Origin: Paracoccaceae bacterium
Lineage (GTDB): Bacteria; Pseudomonadota; Alphaproteobacteria; Rhodobacterales; Rhodobacteraceae
Assembly (NCBI GenBank): GCA_024742405.1
Contig: JANSYP010000015.1
Coordinates: 1 to 39,333, forward strand
DNA: 39,333 nt
Direction: 5' to 3'
Under the pieces are notes generated by a model. The model was not told the origin of the DNA, did not search any database, and saw nothing but the letters and a program-made list of their open reading frames with translations. How positions within the stretch are numbered: the first letter of the stretch is position 1; each line of letters opens with the position of its first letter. A program made the position numbers and the translations under genes. Shown here one piece after another: positions 15,704 to 24,472 of the stretch.

Positions 15704-16596
15704 GGATCGTTGGCGCGCGCAACGGGCGCAGCGGCAACCCACCATCCGGCCCGGCGACGCAGGGGACCTGCGGCGGCCTCGGCCTCGGCCAGCGTCGCGA
15801 AGAGCCCGAAGCAGGTCGCACCCGAGCCCGACATCCGCGCGAGACGGCAGCCCGGCGCCGCGTCCAGTGCTGCGATCACCTCTGCGGTCACAGGGGCGAG
15901 GCTGCGTGCCGAGGGCTCCATATCGTTGCGCTGCTCGGAGAGCCATCCGGTGAAAGCGTCCAGGTCCGCCCAGTCGGGGAGCCGCGAAACCATCGGCGCG
16001 TTGTCCCGCAGGGCCATCGCGTCGAACACCGCGCCGGTCGGCACCGCGACGCCCGGATTGACCAGCAGCAGAGCGCAACATGGCAGGTCGGGCACCGGCG
16101 CCAGATCCTCGCCGATACCGCGCATCCGCTGGGGCTGCTGGCCGAGGCACACCGGGATATCCGCGCCAAGCGCTGCGATCTCGGGCAACGGTGGCAGCGG
16201 TGCGCCCGTGAGCGCCGTGACCACTCGCAGCGCCGCTGCAGCGTCTGACGAGCCACCGCCGATCCCCGCGGCTGAAGGGATTGTCTTCCAGAGGTCAAAG
16301 GCAATCGCCGGGCGCGGATCGAAAAGCTCCGCCGAGCGCAGGATCAGGTTGCGTCCGTCCCCCGGCACGCCTTCGGCCAGCGGGCCGGCCACCGACAACG
16401 TAGACGTTCCCTGTGTCGCGCCCGCCCTCAGCCGCTCGCCGACATCTGCAAACACGACAAGACTGTCGAGCTGGTGATAGCCGTCCGCCCGGCGGCCGGT
16501 GACATGGAGCGTCAGATTGACCTTGGCGGGCGCGGGCTCCTCAACCCTCGTCGGCAACTGCAATGGGATCGGCGCCTTCTTCTTCGAGCACGACAT
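15679..16596 (-). CDS. ispE: 4-(cytidine 5'-diphospho)-2-C-methyl-D-erythritol kinase
   Basis: GHMP kinase of the MEP isoprenoid pathway. It phosphorylates CDP-ME at the 2-hydroxyl using ATP. Motifs: PAKVNLTLHVTGRRADGYH near the N-terminus (active-site Lys/Asn), ATP-binding PSAAGIGGGSSDAAAAL, and MSGSGATCFGLF near the C-terminus. The frame from the ATG at 16596 gives 305 aa with about 20 residues before the conserved start. TTG codons at 16563 or 16557 would give a more typical length. In all cases the gene begins inside the 3' end of the upstream TPR gene. Its 3' end overlaps the convergent polyprenyl synthase gene. Confidence 0.93.
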   Translation of the reverse strand: MSCSKKKAPIPLQLPTRVEEPAPAKVNLTLHVTGRRADGYHQLDSLVVFADVGERLRAGATQGTSTLSVAGPLAEGVPGDGRNLILRSAELFDPRPAIAFDLWKTIPSAAGIGGGSSDAAAALRVVTALTGAPLPPLPEIAALGADIPVCLGQQPQRMRGIGEDLAPVPDLPCCALLLVNPGVAVPTGAVFDAMALRDNAPMVSRLPDWADLDAFTGWLSEQRNDMEPSARSLAPVTAEVIAALDAAPGCRLARMSGSGATCFGLFATLAEAEAAAGPLRRRAGWWVAAAPVARANDPQVTRATT

Positions 16597-18229
16597 CGAG
16601 CCCGACCTCGAGCTTGCGGCGGATGCGCTCGGCCTCCTCCGGCTCGGGATCGAACGACAGCGCCCGGCGCCACTGGAACTGCGCCTCCAACTGGCGACCG
16701 ACGGCCCAATAGACGTCGCCGAGATGGTCGTTGATGATCGGATCGACCGGGGTCAGCTCGGCCGCGCGCTCCATATGCCCCACGGCTTCGTCGTAGCGCC
16801 CCAACCGGTAGAGCACCCAGCCGAGACTGTCGGTGATATAGCCGTCATCGGGCCGGCCCGCGACGGCGCGCTCGATCATATCAAGCGCCTCGTCGAGCTT
16901 GATCTTCATCTCGACCAGCGAGTAGCCGAGATAGTTCAGCACCTGAGGCTGTTCGGGTTCCAGCTCCAGCGCGAGACGGAAATCGCGCTCGGCCTCCTCC
17001 CAGCGGTCGGTGCGCTCCAGAGCGATCCCGCGCGAAAAATAGACGCTCCAATAGCGCCGGTCGGGCTCCCCGATAAGCTCGATCGCCCGGTCATAGGGCG
17101 GGATGGCCTCCTCGAACCGGTCGAGCCGGCGCAGGGTGTCGGCAAGGGCGAGATGCACGTCCGAGAGGTCCGGATAGACCTTGGCGAGCTGGCTGAGCAC
17201 TTCGACCGCCGCCTCCTCGCGGTCGTCGGCCAGAAGTGCATCGGCGCGGCCCAGTTCCGCGGCGACAAAGGCAGGACTGTCGGGCGAAACCCGGTCATAG
17301 GCGCGGGTCGCCAGATCGAACTGGTCCAGCTCATCGAGCAGGGTGGCGCTCAGCAGGATCGCATCGACATTGCGCGGGTCGAGATACTCGGCCACGCGGC
17401 TGTAGATCAGCGTATAGCTGTGGGCGGTCTCACCATACAGCGCACCGCCGACGGAGAAAAAGACCTCTCCCAACCCTTCCCGTGCCGATGTGACGACGTC
17501 ATAATCGACCGTTTCGCCCGCGCGCAGCTTCGTCAGCAACGCGTCCAGTACCGGGGGCGGCGTCGGCCCGAAGACCGCGACGATCAGCTCCTCGGCGGCA
17601 GCATTGCGCTCCAGCTGACTGAGGATCTGCGCATGGGCGATCACACCGCGCCGGGGCACGGCCAGTTCGCCCGCAGCGCGGCCCGACAGCAAGTCGTCGG
17701 CGCCCTCGAAATCCCCCGCTGCCGCCAGCGCCAGCGCCTTGTGATAGAGCGCGAAGGATTTCAGCCCGTCCTCTTCGGACACGGCGTCGAATTTGGCGAG
17801 TGCGGCGTCGGTGTCACCGGCCCCCAGCCCCGCCCAGGCCTGCACCAGACCGTCGACGAGTGGTCCGACCTCGCGGCCTTCGGCGTAGGACAGCATGATC
17901 TCGTCATAGTCTTCTTTTTCGATCTGATCGGCCAGCAGCACCAGATCGGCGACCTGGCTGCGGTCGGTCTCCCCGGCCAGGCGCCGGGCCACGGGAACGG
18001 CGCGATCGATCCAGCCCATGCCGACATTGGCCAGGATCACACTTTCCATCAACCCGGTATTGGACGCGTCGAGGGCAAGGGCCCTTGTGTAGTATTCCGC
18101 CGCCGCGGAGAAATCATTGGCGATCCCGGCCTGCCGGGCGGCAAGATAGGCGCCGGCATTGTTGCGGGCATCGGCCACGAACGGCGCGGCACAAAGCGCT
18201 GCGGCGGCGATCAGGGATGTCAGACGCAC
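16541..18229 (-). CDS. Exported TPR-repeat protein
   Basis: A 562-aa protein with a signal peptide (MRLTSLIAAAALCAAPFVADA) and TPR units along most of its length. Clear TPR motifs include DFSAAAEYYTRALALD (near 40), DRWEEAERDFRLALELEP (near 415) and GRYDEAVGHMERAAELTP (near 485). Likely a periplasmic or outer-membrane-associated scaffold; the specific role is unknown. The family recurs in Rhodobacterales and other alphaproteobacteria. The GTG start at 18229 (AAGGAA 6 nt upstream) was chosen as it begins the signal peptide. The stop lies within the ispE reading frame, so TPR-ispE cotranscription and coupling are likely. Confidence 0.88.
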   Translation of the reverse strand: MRLTSLIAAAALCAAPFVADARNNAGAYLAARQAGIANDFSAAAEYYTRALALDASNTGLMESVILANVGMGWIDRAVPVARRLAGETDRSQVADLVLLADQIEKEDYDEIMLSYAEGREVGPLVDGLVQAWAGLGAGDTDAALAKFDAVSEEDGLKSFALYHKALALAAAGDFEGADDLLSGRAAGELAVPRRGVIAHAQILSQLERNAAAEELIVAVFGPTPPPVLDALLTKLRAGETVDYDVVTSAREGLGEVFFSVGGALYGETAHSYTLIYSRVAEYLDPRNVDAILLSATLLDELDQFDLATRAYDRVSPDSPAFVAAELGRADALLADDREEAAVEVLSQLAKVYPDLSDVHLALADTLRRLDRFEEAIPPYDRAIELIGEPDRRYWSVYFSRGIALERTDRWEEAERDFRLALELEPEQPQVLNYLGYSLVEMKIKLDEALDMIERAVAGRPDDGYITDSLGWVLYRLGRYDEAVGHMERAAELTPVDPIINDHLGDVYWAVGRQLEAQFQWRRALSFDPEPEEAERIRRKLEVGLDVVLEEEGADPIAVADEG

Positions 18230-18293
18230 GGGCGTTCCTTTCCAACCTGGAGCGCAAAGAGTAATCGCAGCCGGCGCCGGAGGCAATCGGGTC

Positions 18294-18307
18294 GGCTGGA
18301 TCCAGCC
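18294..18307. promoter_or_regulatory. 14-bp perfect palindrome upstream of the TPR gene
   Basis: GGCTGGATCCAGCC lies 65 bp upstream of the TPR start, between it and the ETF-QO stop on the same strand. It could be an operator or a transcript hairpin without a T run. No regulator is assigned. Confidence 0.3.
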
Positions 18308-18370
18308 TGCCGGTCTGCCCCCATATGTACTGCGCGCGTTTCGGGGTGACCGGCCCAGGTTTCGGGACGA

Positions 18371-20023
18371 TCACATGTTGGGATAATTGGGCCCGTCCCC
18401 GCCCTGGGGCGTGGTCCAGACGATATTCTGACTGGGGTCCTTGATATCACAGGTTTTGCAGTGCACGCAGTTCTGGAAATTGATCACGAACCGCGCGTCT
18501 TTGCCGTCTTCCTGAACGAACTCATAGACCCCGGCGGGGCAATAGCGCGCCGAAGGGCCGGCGTATTTCGGCAGGTTGATCTCCACCGGGATGGTCGCAT
18601 CCTTGAGCTTCAGATGCGCCGGCTGGCTTTCCTCGTGATTTGTCATCGAAAAGCTCACATTCGTCAGCCGGTCAAAGCTCAGCACGCCATCGGGCCTAGG
18701 ATAGTCGATCTCGGCGTGCTTTTCCGCCGGTTCCGTCGCGTCCGCGTCGGATTTTCCGTGACCCAGCGTGCCGAGCGGGTTCCAGCCCGTCAGGTTCGCC
18801 AGCCACATGTCGAACCCGCCCAGCCCGAGCGAGGCCGTCAGCCCGTAGCGCGACCAGAGCGGCTTGACGTTGCGCACGCGCTGCAGGTCCTTGGCCACCG
18901 GGCCCTCGCGCAAGGCCGTCTCATAGGCTTCCAGCACGTCGCCCTGCCGGTCCGCGGCGATGGCTTCGGCCGCCGCCTCCGCCGCCTCCATGCCCGACCA
19001 CATCGCATTATGGTTGCCCTTGATGCGGGGCACGTTGACCAGCCCGGCCGAACAGCCCAGCAGCGCGCCACCGGGGAACGCGACCTTGGGGATCGACTGC
19101 CAGCCGCCCTCGCTGATCGCCCGCGCGCCGTAGGCCACGCGTTTGCCGCCCTTCAGAAGCTCCGCGACCATCGGGTGGTGCTTGAAGCGCTGGAATTCCA
19201 TGTAGGGGAAGAGATACGGGTTGGCATAGTTCAGATGCACCACGAACCCGACATAGACCTGATTGTTATCAAGGTGATAGATGAAGGACCCGCCGCCCGC
19301 ATTCTTGCCCAGCGGCCAGCCCATCGTGTGGGTAACCGTGCCTTCGCGGTGCTTTTCGGGGTCGATCTCCCAGATTTCCTTCATGCCGAGCCCGTATTTC
19401 TGCGGCTCACACCCGGCATCGAGGTCGTATTTCGCGATCGCCTGCTTGCTCAGCGACCCGCGCACCCCTTCGGACAGGAACACATACTTGCCGTTCAGGA
19501 TCATGCCCGGTTCATAGCTCGGCCCCGGTGTTCCGTCGGGCTGCAGCCCGAATTCACCGGCCACGACACCGGTCAGCTGCCCGTCCTCGCCATAGACCAG
19601 ATCCGAGCAGGCCATGCCGGGGAAAATCTCGACCTCCAGCGCCTCGGCCTGTTCGGCCAGCCAGCGGCAGACATTGCCCATCGACACGATATAGGCGCCA
19701 TGATTGTTCATCAGCGGCGGCATCATCCAGTTGGGCAGACGGATCTGCCCCCCCTCGCCCAGCAGGTAGAAATTGTCCTTGCGCACCGGCACGGTGATCG
19801 GCGCGCCACGCTCTGCCCAGTCCGGCAGCAGTGCATTGAGCGCCGAGACATCCAGAACCGCGCCCGACAGGATATGCGCGCCCACTTCGGAGCCTTTTTC
19901 CAGAACAACGACCGAAAGCTCGGGGTTCACCTGCTTGAGGCGGATGGCGGCAGACAGGCCCGCCGGCCCTGCACCGACGATAACCACGTCGTAGTCCATC
20001 GATTCCCGTTCGATGTCGCTCAT
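18371..20023 (-). CDS. Electron transfer flavoprotein-ubiquinone oxidoreductase
   Basis: Passes electrons from reduced ETF (fatty acid and amino acid oxidation) to ubiquinone in the inner membrane. The protein is 550 aa, the normal length. The FAD-binding GxGxxG motif is VVIVGAGPAGLSAAIRL near residues 13-29. The C-terminal 4Fe-4S ligands sit in CPAGVYE and NCVHCKTCDIKDPSQNI. The membrane-contact and quinone region lies between. The ATG at 20023 has GAGGAG upstream. The gene is alone here (etfAB are not in the window). The 277-bp region 20024-20300 upstream is divergent towards greA and shows no further gene. Confidence 0.96.
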   Translation of the reverse strand: MSDIERESMDYDVVIVGAGPAGLSAAIRLKQVNPELSVVVLEKGSEVGAHILSGAVLDVSALNALLPDWAERGAPITVPVRKDNFYLLGEGGQIRLPNWMMPPLMNNHGAYIVSMGNVCRWLAEQAEALEVEIFPGMACSDLVYGEDGQLTGVVAGEFGLQPDGTPGPSYEPGMILNGKYVFLSEGVRGSLSKQAIAKYDLDAGCEPQKYGLGMKEIWEIDPEKHREGTVTHTMGWPLGKNAGGGSFIYHLDNNQVYVGFVVHLNYANPYLFPYMEFQRFKHHPMVAELLKGGKRVAYGARAISEGGWQSIPKVAFPGGALLGCSAGLVNVPRIKGNHNAMWSGMEAAEAAAEAIAADRQGDVLEAYETALREGPVAKDLQRVRNVKPLWSRYGLTASLGLGGFDMWLANLTGWNPLGTLGHGKSDADATEPAEKHAEIDYPRPDGVLSFDRLTNVSFSMTNHEESQPAHLKLKDATIPVEINLPKYAGPSARYCPAGVYEFVQEDGKDARFVINFQNCVHCKTCDIKDPSQNIVWTTPQGGDGPNYPNM

Positions 20024-20300
20024 TCTTCGCTCCTCGTGCCTGGCCGCGCAAAAACTCCCATTCCCGCGCGAGAACATGGGTCAAAGCTGCCTATCGGACA
20101 GGTTTGCACCGGGTCAATCGCAACCCGACGTTGAAATGTCGCATTTCCGGGCCGCGCCTCTTTTTGCGGAGGCACCGGATTGCAGCGCTTGCAAAGCGCG
20201 CGCGCCTTTGATCATGTCATCGGATCAGTGACCGGGCACGTGACGGACACCCCGCGACCCGGGCGCCCAGAGCCCCCGTGCAATCAGAGCGACGAGACTC

Positions 20301-20771
20301 ATGGACAAGATCCCGATGACCCGCGCGGGCAATACCGCGCTCGATGAAGAACTGAAAACGCTCAAATCAGTGGAGCGGCCCGCCGTGATCAAGGCGATCG
20401 CGGAGGCGCGCGAACATGGCGATCTGTCCGAGAATGCCGAGTACCACGCCGCGCGCGAAAAGCAGAGCTTCATCGAAGGCCGCATCAAAGAGCTGGAGGC
20501 CGTGCTGTCGCGTGCCGTGATCATAGATCCGACAACGCTGTCGGGCGCGATCAAGTTCGGCGCCACCGTCAAGCTGGTCGACGAGGATACCGACGAGGAA
20601 AAGACCTATCAGATCGTCGGCGAACCCGAGGCCGATCTGGAAAACGGTCGGCTGAACATGAAGTCGCCCCTCGCCCGTGCGCTGATCGGCAAGGAGGTAG
20701 GCGACAGTATCGAGGTCAAGACCCCTGGGGGCGACCGGTCCTTTGAGGTGCTCGAAGTCGCGTTCGTCTGA
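20301..20771 (+). CDS. greA: Transcription elongation factor GreA
   Basis: Stimulates RNA cleavage by backtracked RNA polymerase. The protein is 156 aa: an N-terminal coiled coil (about 1-75) carrying the tip segment [19 protein letters not shown] with its acidic residues, then the FKBP-like C-terminal domain ending [12 protein letters not shown]. The start [10 protein letters not shown] is the family start. It is the first gene of a probable two-gene unit with the downstream membrane protein gene (41-bp gap). Confidence 0.97.
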   Translation: MDKIPMTRAGNTALDEELKTLKSVERPAVIKAIAEAREHGDLSENAEYHAAREKQSFIEGRIKELEAVLSRAVIIDPTTLSGAIKFGATVKLVDEDTDEEKTYQIVGEPEADLENGRLNMKSPLARALIGKEVGDSIEVKTPGGDRSFEVLEVAFV

Positions 20772-20812
20772 CCGCCTGACTTCCGGGCCGCCACCCAGGA
20801 CCGAAAGACCCC

Positions 20813-21724
20813 ATGTTCGAACTGCTTGCCGCCGTCATACTGCTCGTGCTTCTCGCCCTGTCGGGCGTGTTGATCTATCGGCTCCGCGGGCTGACCGAAG
20901 AGGCGCGTCTGCTCAAGGCGCAAATCGCCGAGATGCAGCGCGGCAAGGGCGGGCCGGCCGCCCCGGTCCGGACGCCCGCGAAACCCGTGCGGCCTGAACA
21001 AACCCAGTCCGCCTCTCTGCAGTCAGCCTCCCCACAACCCGGCTCTCCGCAAGCGTCGCGTGTGACACCGCAGGCCCCACCTCAGACGGCACCGCAGCCG
21101 CCACCGAATTCCGGCGCGCCGGAGACCGAAGCCGACATGCCGGCGCCCGCCATGCCTGCGATGGGCGCTGCGCGTCGCGCCAAGGCCGCCGCCTCCGCCG
21201 GGGCCGCGCAGGGCCAGCTGCCGCTCTCCCCGGACCCGCAGGGCGAGGTCCCGCCTCTGCCGCTCGACGTGCTGATCCGGGCGCTGCAATTCCCCGAGAC
21301 CGCCGAAGACACCGAAGGCTTCCGCGCGCTGCGCCGCGCCCTGCGCGATCACCGCGCCGGACAGCTTCTCCAGGCGGCTCAGGATGTCCTGACCCTGCTC
21401 TCGCAGGAGGGGCTCTATATGGATGATCTGCCGCCCGACCGGGCCCGGCCCGAGCTCTGGCGCCGCTTCGCCCAGGGCGAACGGGGCGGGGCCGTCGCGG
21501 CCCTCGGCGGGATCCGCGATCGCAGCGCGCTGGCCATGGCCGGCGGTCGAATGCGCGAAGACCCGGTGTTCCGCGACGCCGCGCACCATTTTCTGCGCCG
21601 CTTCGACCGCATGCTCGCCGATCTGGAACCCACCGCCAGCGACGCGCAGATCGCCGGGCTGACGGACACACGGACCGCGCGCGCCTTCATTCTTCTGGGC
21701 CGGGTTATGGGGATTTTCGACTGA
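20813..21724 (+). CDS. Membrane-anchored protein of unknown function
   Basis: A 303-aa protein. Residues about 4-22 form a single N-terminal membrane helix (LLAAVILLVLLALSGVLIY), followed by a short coiled coil. A Pro/Gln/Ala-rich linker (about 45-125) joins it to a C-terminal helical domain (LDVLIRALQFPETAEDTEGF...). The domain ends with GRVMGIFD. It looks like a conserved hypothetical of Rhodobacteraceae found beside greA. The bulk probably faces the cytoplasm, with topology unproven. The last 20 bp overlap the convergent GNAT gene. Confidence 0.75.
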   Translation: MFELLAAVILLVLLALSGVLIYRLRGLTEEARLLKAQIAEMQRGKGGPAAPVRTPAKPVRPEQTQSASLQSASPQPGSPQASRVTPQAPPQTAPQPPPNSGAPETEADMPAPAMPAMGAARRAKAAASAGAAQGQLPLSPDPQGEVPPLPLDVLIRALQFPETAEDTEGFRALRRALRDHRAGQLLQAAQDVLTLLSQEGLYMDDLPPDRARPELWRRFAQGERGGAVAALGGIRDRSALAMAGGRMREDPVFRDAAHHFLRRFDRMLADLEPTASDAQIAGLTDTRTARAFILLGRVMGIFD

Positions 21725-22328
21725 CGGCGCCGTGATCCCGGCCCGCGACCGCGCGCACCATCGTCTCCGCCCGGCGAAACCCGAAAATGCCGCCTAACGG
21801 ACCCAGATCCTGCGCATCCGTGACCTCGAAGCCGAGCCGCTCATAGAGCTGCTTGGCCCGCGGGTTGGTGTCGATCACATCCAGCCGGATCTCCGACAGT
21901 CCCAGGTCGCGGGCGACCTCGTCGATCTCGTCGATCAGGGCTGCCCCGATCCCTTGGCCGCGCGCCCGCGCATCGACGCAAATGCCGTCCATCAGCAGCT
22001 GCCCCGCGACCGCAGTGCGGTCGAGCAGCGCCAGCAGCGGTATCCGCCAGGCCGCGCCAAAGAGCCCGAAATCCGTCCGCAGATCGCGAAACCCGCCGCC
22101 CACGAACACACCGTCCAGTGTCTTGAACCCGCTCAGGCCAAGGAGCGCGCCATCCGGGGCGACAGCGACCACGGCGAAATCCGGGTTGATCACGCGTTCC
22201 AGAAACCCCCGCCCCCGCTCCGGCGGCCCGAGAAGGGGGCCGAGTTTGCGTTCGAACGCCTCCCAATAGAGCACTGCCGCGGCCGCGCGCTGTGTGTCCG
22301 GCACGCCGCGGCGCAGGACGTATTTCAC
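21705..22328 (-). CDS. GNAT-family N-acetyltransferase
   Basis: A 207-aa acetyltransferase. The CoA-binding motif is DARARGQGIGAALIDEI near 118-134, followed by the typical DVIDTNPRAKQLYERLGFEV. The N-terminal half is less conserved and contains a Gly-rich stretch (LGPLLGPPERGRG). The ATG at 22328 overlaps the moeA stop by 4 nt (ATGA), making it the last gene of the molybdenum-cofactor operon. Whether it acts on cofactor biosynthesis is unknown. Its 3' end overlaps the convergent membrane protein gene by 20 bp. Confidence 0.88.
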   Translation of the reverse strand: MKYVLRRGVPDTQRAAAAVLYWEAFERKLGPLLGPPERGRGFLERVINPDFAVVAVAPDGALLGLSGFKTLDGVFVGGGFRDLRTDFGLFGAAWRIPLLALLDRTAVAGQLLMDGICVDARARGQGIGAALIDEIDEVARDLGLSEIRLDVIDTNPRAKQLYERLGFEVTDAQDLGPLGGIFGFRRAETMVRAVAGRDHGAVSRKSP

Positions 22329-24472
22329 AGACCGAAGCTCCCGTAGGGCAGAAAGCGCACGGGATCGCCCGGCCGCACATGGACCGCGCCGTCGGGCAAC
22401 TCGACCAGCCCGTCGGCCCAGGAGAGCCCCGATATCCGGCCCGAGCCCTCAGAGGCAAAGACCTCCGCCCGCCCCTGCCCGTCGACCCGCGCGCGCAGAT
22501 ACTCGCGCCGCCCCGGCTTCTTGCGCTTCTCAAAGGCCGCGGACAGCGGATAGCCCACCGGCTCCGGCCAGTCCGCGCCCGAAAGCTGCGCCAGCGCCGG
22601 GCGGGCAAAGATCAGCGCACAGACGAAGGCCGCCACCGGATTGCCCGGCAACCCGAAGACCGGCGTGCCGTTCCAGAGGCCGAGAGCCAGCGGGCGCCCT
22701 GGTTTGATCGCGATCCGCCAGGTCTGCATCGCGCCCGCTTCGGTCAGGAGCGCTGAGACGTGGTCCTCATCGCCCGCGGACGCGCCGCCGGAGGTCAGGA
22801 TCACATCGGCCTCTTGCGCCGCCGCATTCAGCCGCGCGCGGAGCGCGTCGCGATCGTCGCGCACATGGCCCAGATCGACGGCGGTGTGCCCCCAGCGGGC
22901 TGCGACGGCCAGGAGCATCGGGCGGTTCGCGTCATAGGTTCGCGCCGGATCTGCATCGCTGCCCGGGGCCGCGATCTCGTCGCCCGTCGACAGCACGCCC
23001 ACCCGCAGGCGCGTGCGCACCCCGATCTCGGCGAGGCCGAGCGCCGAGAGCAGCGCCAGGTCGGCGGGCCCGAGCACCCGGCCCGCAGGCAGCGCCAATG
23101 CCCCGGCCGCCACATCCTCGCCGGCCTTGCGCGTGTTGGCGCGGGGCTTGACCGGCGCCTCGAAGGCCACGGCCGCCTCGTCTGCAGCGACGTCTTCTTC
23201 CAGCACCACGGTGTCAACGCCTTCGGGCAGCAGCGCCCCGGTCAGGATGCGCACGGCCCGCCCCTCGGGCACTGCCTGGCGCAGAGGCGCCCCGGCGGCC
23301 GCACGGCCCGCCAGCAGCGGCAGCATCTGGCGCCCCCGATCACCGATCCCCGCGGCTGCGAACCCGTAGCCATCCACGGCAGAGTTGGCCCCTGGCGGGT
23401 TGGACCGGAGCGCCAGCGCATCGCGAGCCAGAACCCGGCCCGCGGCATCGCCCACCGCACAGCTTTCGGTCCCGGTGACCACCGAGAGACCCGCGCGGAG
23501 CTGCGCGAGTGCCGCGTCCACCGGCGTCCACTCCACCCCCTGGGGCAGTGCGAAACAGTCGTTCTTGAGCTTCGGCGGGCTCAGCTCGGGGCGCGCCGCC
23601 GCACGCAACGCCGCCTCGACGCCGACACCTACGATCCAGCCTTCCTCACGCCGGGCCAGCCCGTCCGGCACGGCCTTCAGGATCGCACCCAGACTGCCAT
23701 CCCCCTGCGCCTGCCAGAGCGCGCGCGCCAGAAGCCGCACCTGGAGCGCATCCCGGATCGCCTCGGGCTCTGCCGCTTGCGCCGCGGTCACCTCTGCGGC
23801 CAAAAGCGACGGGAACACCTCCGCCAGCACGATCTGCGCCGCATCCCAGGGCTCAAACGGCCAGACCGCGAGCCGTGCTCCGAACTGGCGCCGCAGCCGC
23901 GCCAGCACCGGCAACCCCATCAGGACCTGAGAACCCACGGCCCCTGCCCCGGCTAGCTGCCAGCAGGAAAAGGCGCCCCGCGCCCGGCCCTCGACCGCAC
24001 GCCATTCGGACAGGTCTGCGGCCTCCATCCGGCCCGGCGTCTTCGTCCGGGACAACCCATCGATCTCGCGCCGCAGGGCATTGCCCCAGAACGGTCCGGG
24101 ACCCGCGAAGCGCCGATTTAGCTCGGCCGCCAGATCGAAGCGGTTGTTGGCGTCAGGCGCGTCCTCGATCCGCGCCTCCAGCCAGTCCCAGAGCGTCAGC
24201 GGATTGTCACCGCCCGTCACCGCCCTTGCAAAGCCCGCCGGGTAGCCGAAGGGAAAATCGAACCCCGCGAGCAGCCGCGAGCCCTCGTCCAGCGCGGTCT
24301 GGATCGCCTCGGCAAGTGCAGCCTCGGCTACCTGCCGGTTGCGGTGATAGACCGGCGCGCCCGTGCCGCCCGCATCCGAAGTACAGGCCCAGATCGCGTC
24401 CTTGCACGGAGTGAGCCCGCGATCATTGCCCCCCGACCAGTCCACCATCAGGACCCGGTCGAATGCGCTCAT
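22325..24472 (-). CDS. moeA: RNase-H-like (DUF429-type) domain fused to molybdopterin molybdenumtransferase MoeA
   Basis: A 715-aa fusion. Residues 1 to about 310 form an RNase-H-like domain resembling DUF429: MVDWSGG with Asp11, LLAGFDFPFG with Asp72, EVFPSLL and IRDALQVRLLARAL. Residues from about 313 form MoeA: a MoeA-N region with NPPGANSAVDGYGFAA, a MoCF domain with STGDEIAAPGSD...YDANR, SGGASAGDEDH and GLPGNPVAAF, and a MoeA-C domain. MoeA inserts molybdenum into adenylylated molybdopterin. The fusion doubles the normal 400-aa size. The start overlaps the mobB stop by 4 nt. Whether the RNase-H-like part is catalytic is unknown. Confidence 0.9.
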   Translation of the reverse strand: MSAFDRVLMVDWSGGNDRGLTPCKDAIWACTSDAGGTGAPVYHRNRQVAEAALAEAIQTALDEGSRLLAGFDFPFGYPAGFARAVTGGDNPLTLWDWLEARIEDAPDANNRFDLAAELNRRFAGPGPFWGNALRREIDGLSRTKTPGRMEAADLSEWRAVEGRARGAFSCWQLAGAGAVGSQVLMGLPVLARLRRQFGARLAVWPFEPWDAAQIVLAEVFPSLLAAEVTAAQAAEPEAIRDALQVRLLARALWQAQGDGSLGAILKAVPDGLARREEGWIVGVGVEAALRAAARPELSPPKLKNDCFALPQGVEWTPVDAALAQLRAGLSVVTGTESCAVGDAAGRVLARDALALRSNPPGANSAVDGYGFAAAGIGDRGRQMLPLLAGRAAAGAPLRQAVPEGRAVRILTGALLPEGVDTVVLEEDVAADEAAVAFEAPVKPRANTRKAGEDVAAGALALPAGRVLGPADLALLSALGLAEIGVRTRLRVGVLSTGDEIAAPGSDADPARTYDANRPMLLAVAARWGHTAVDLGHVRDDRDALRARLNAAAQEADVILTSGGASAGDEDHVSALLTEAGAMQTWRIAIKPGRPLALGLWNGTPVFGLPGNPVAAFVCALIFARPALAQLSGADWPEPVGYPLSAAFEKRKKPGRREYLRARVDGQGRAEVFASEGSGRISGLSWADGLVELPDGAVHVRPGDPVRFLPYGSFGL

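Noticed and set aside
16499-18349. 616-aa plus-strand frame antisense to the TPR gene
   Set aside because: Shadow of a real TPR protein with signal peptide and repeats on the minus strand.
18461-20134. 557-aa plus-strand frame antisense to ETF-QO
   Set aside because: Shadow; His/Arg-rich composition with no family features.
22760-23956. 398-aa plus-strand frame antisense to moeA
   Set aside because: Shadow of the MoeA fusion; typical Arg/Gly/Pro composition.
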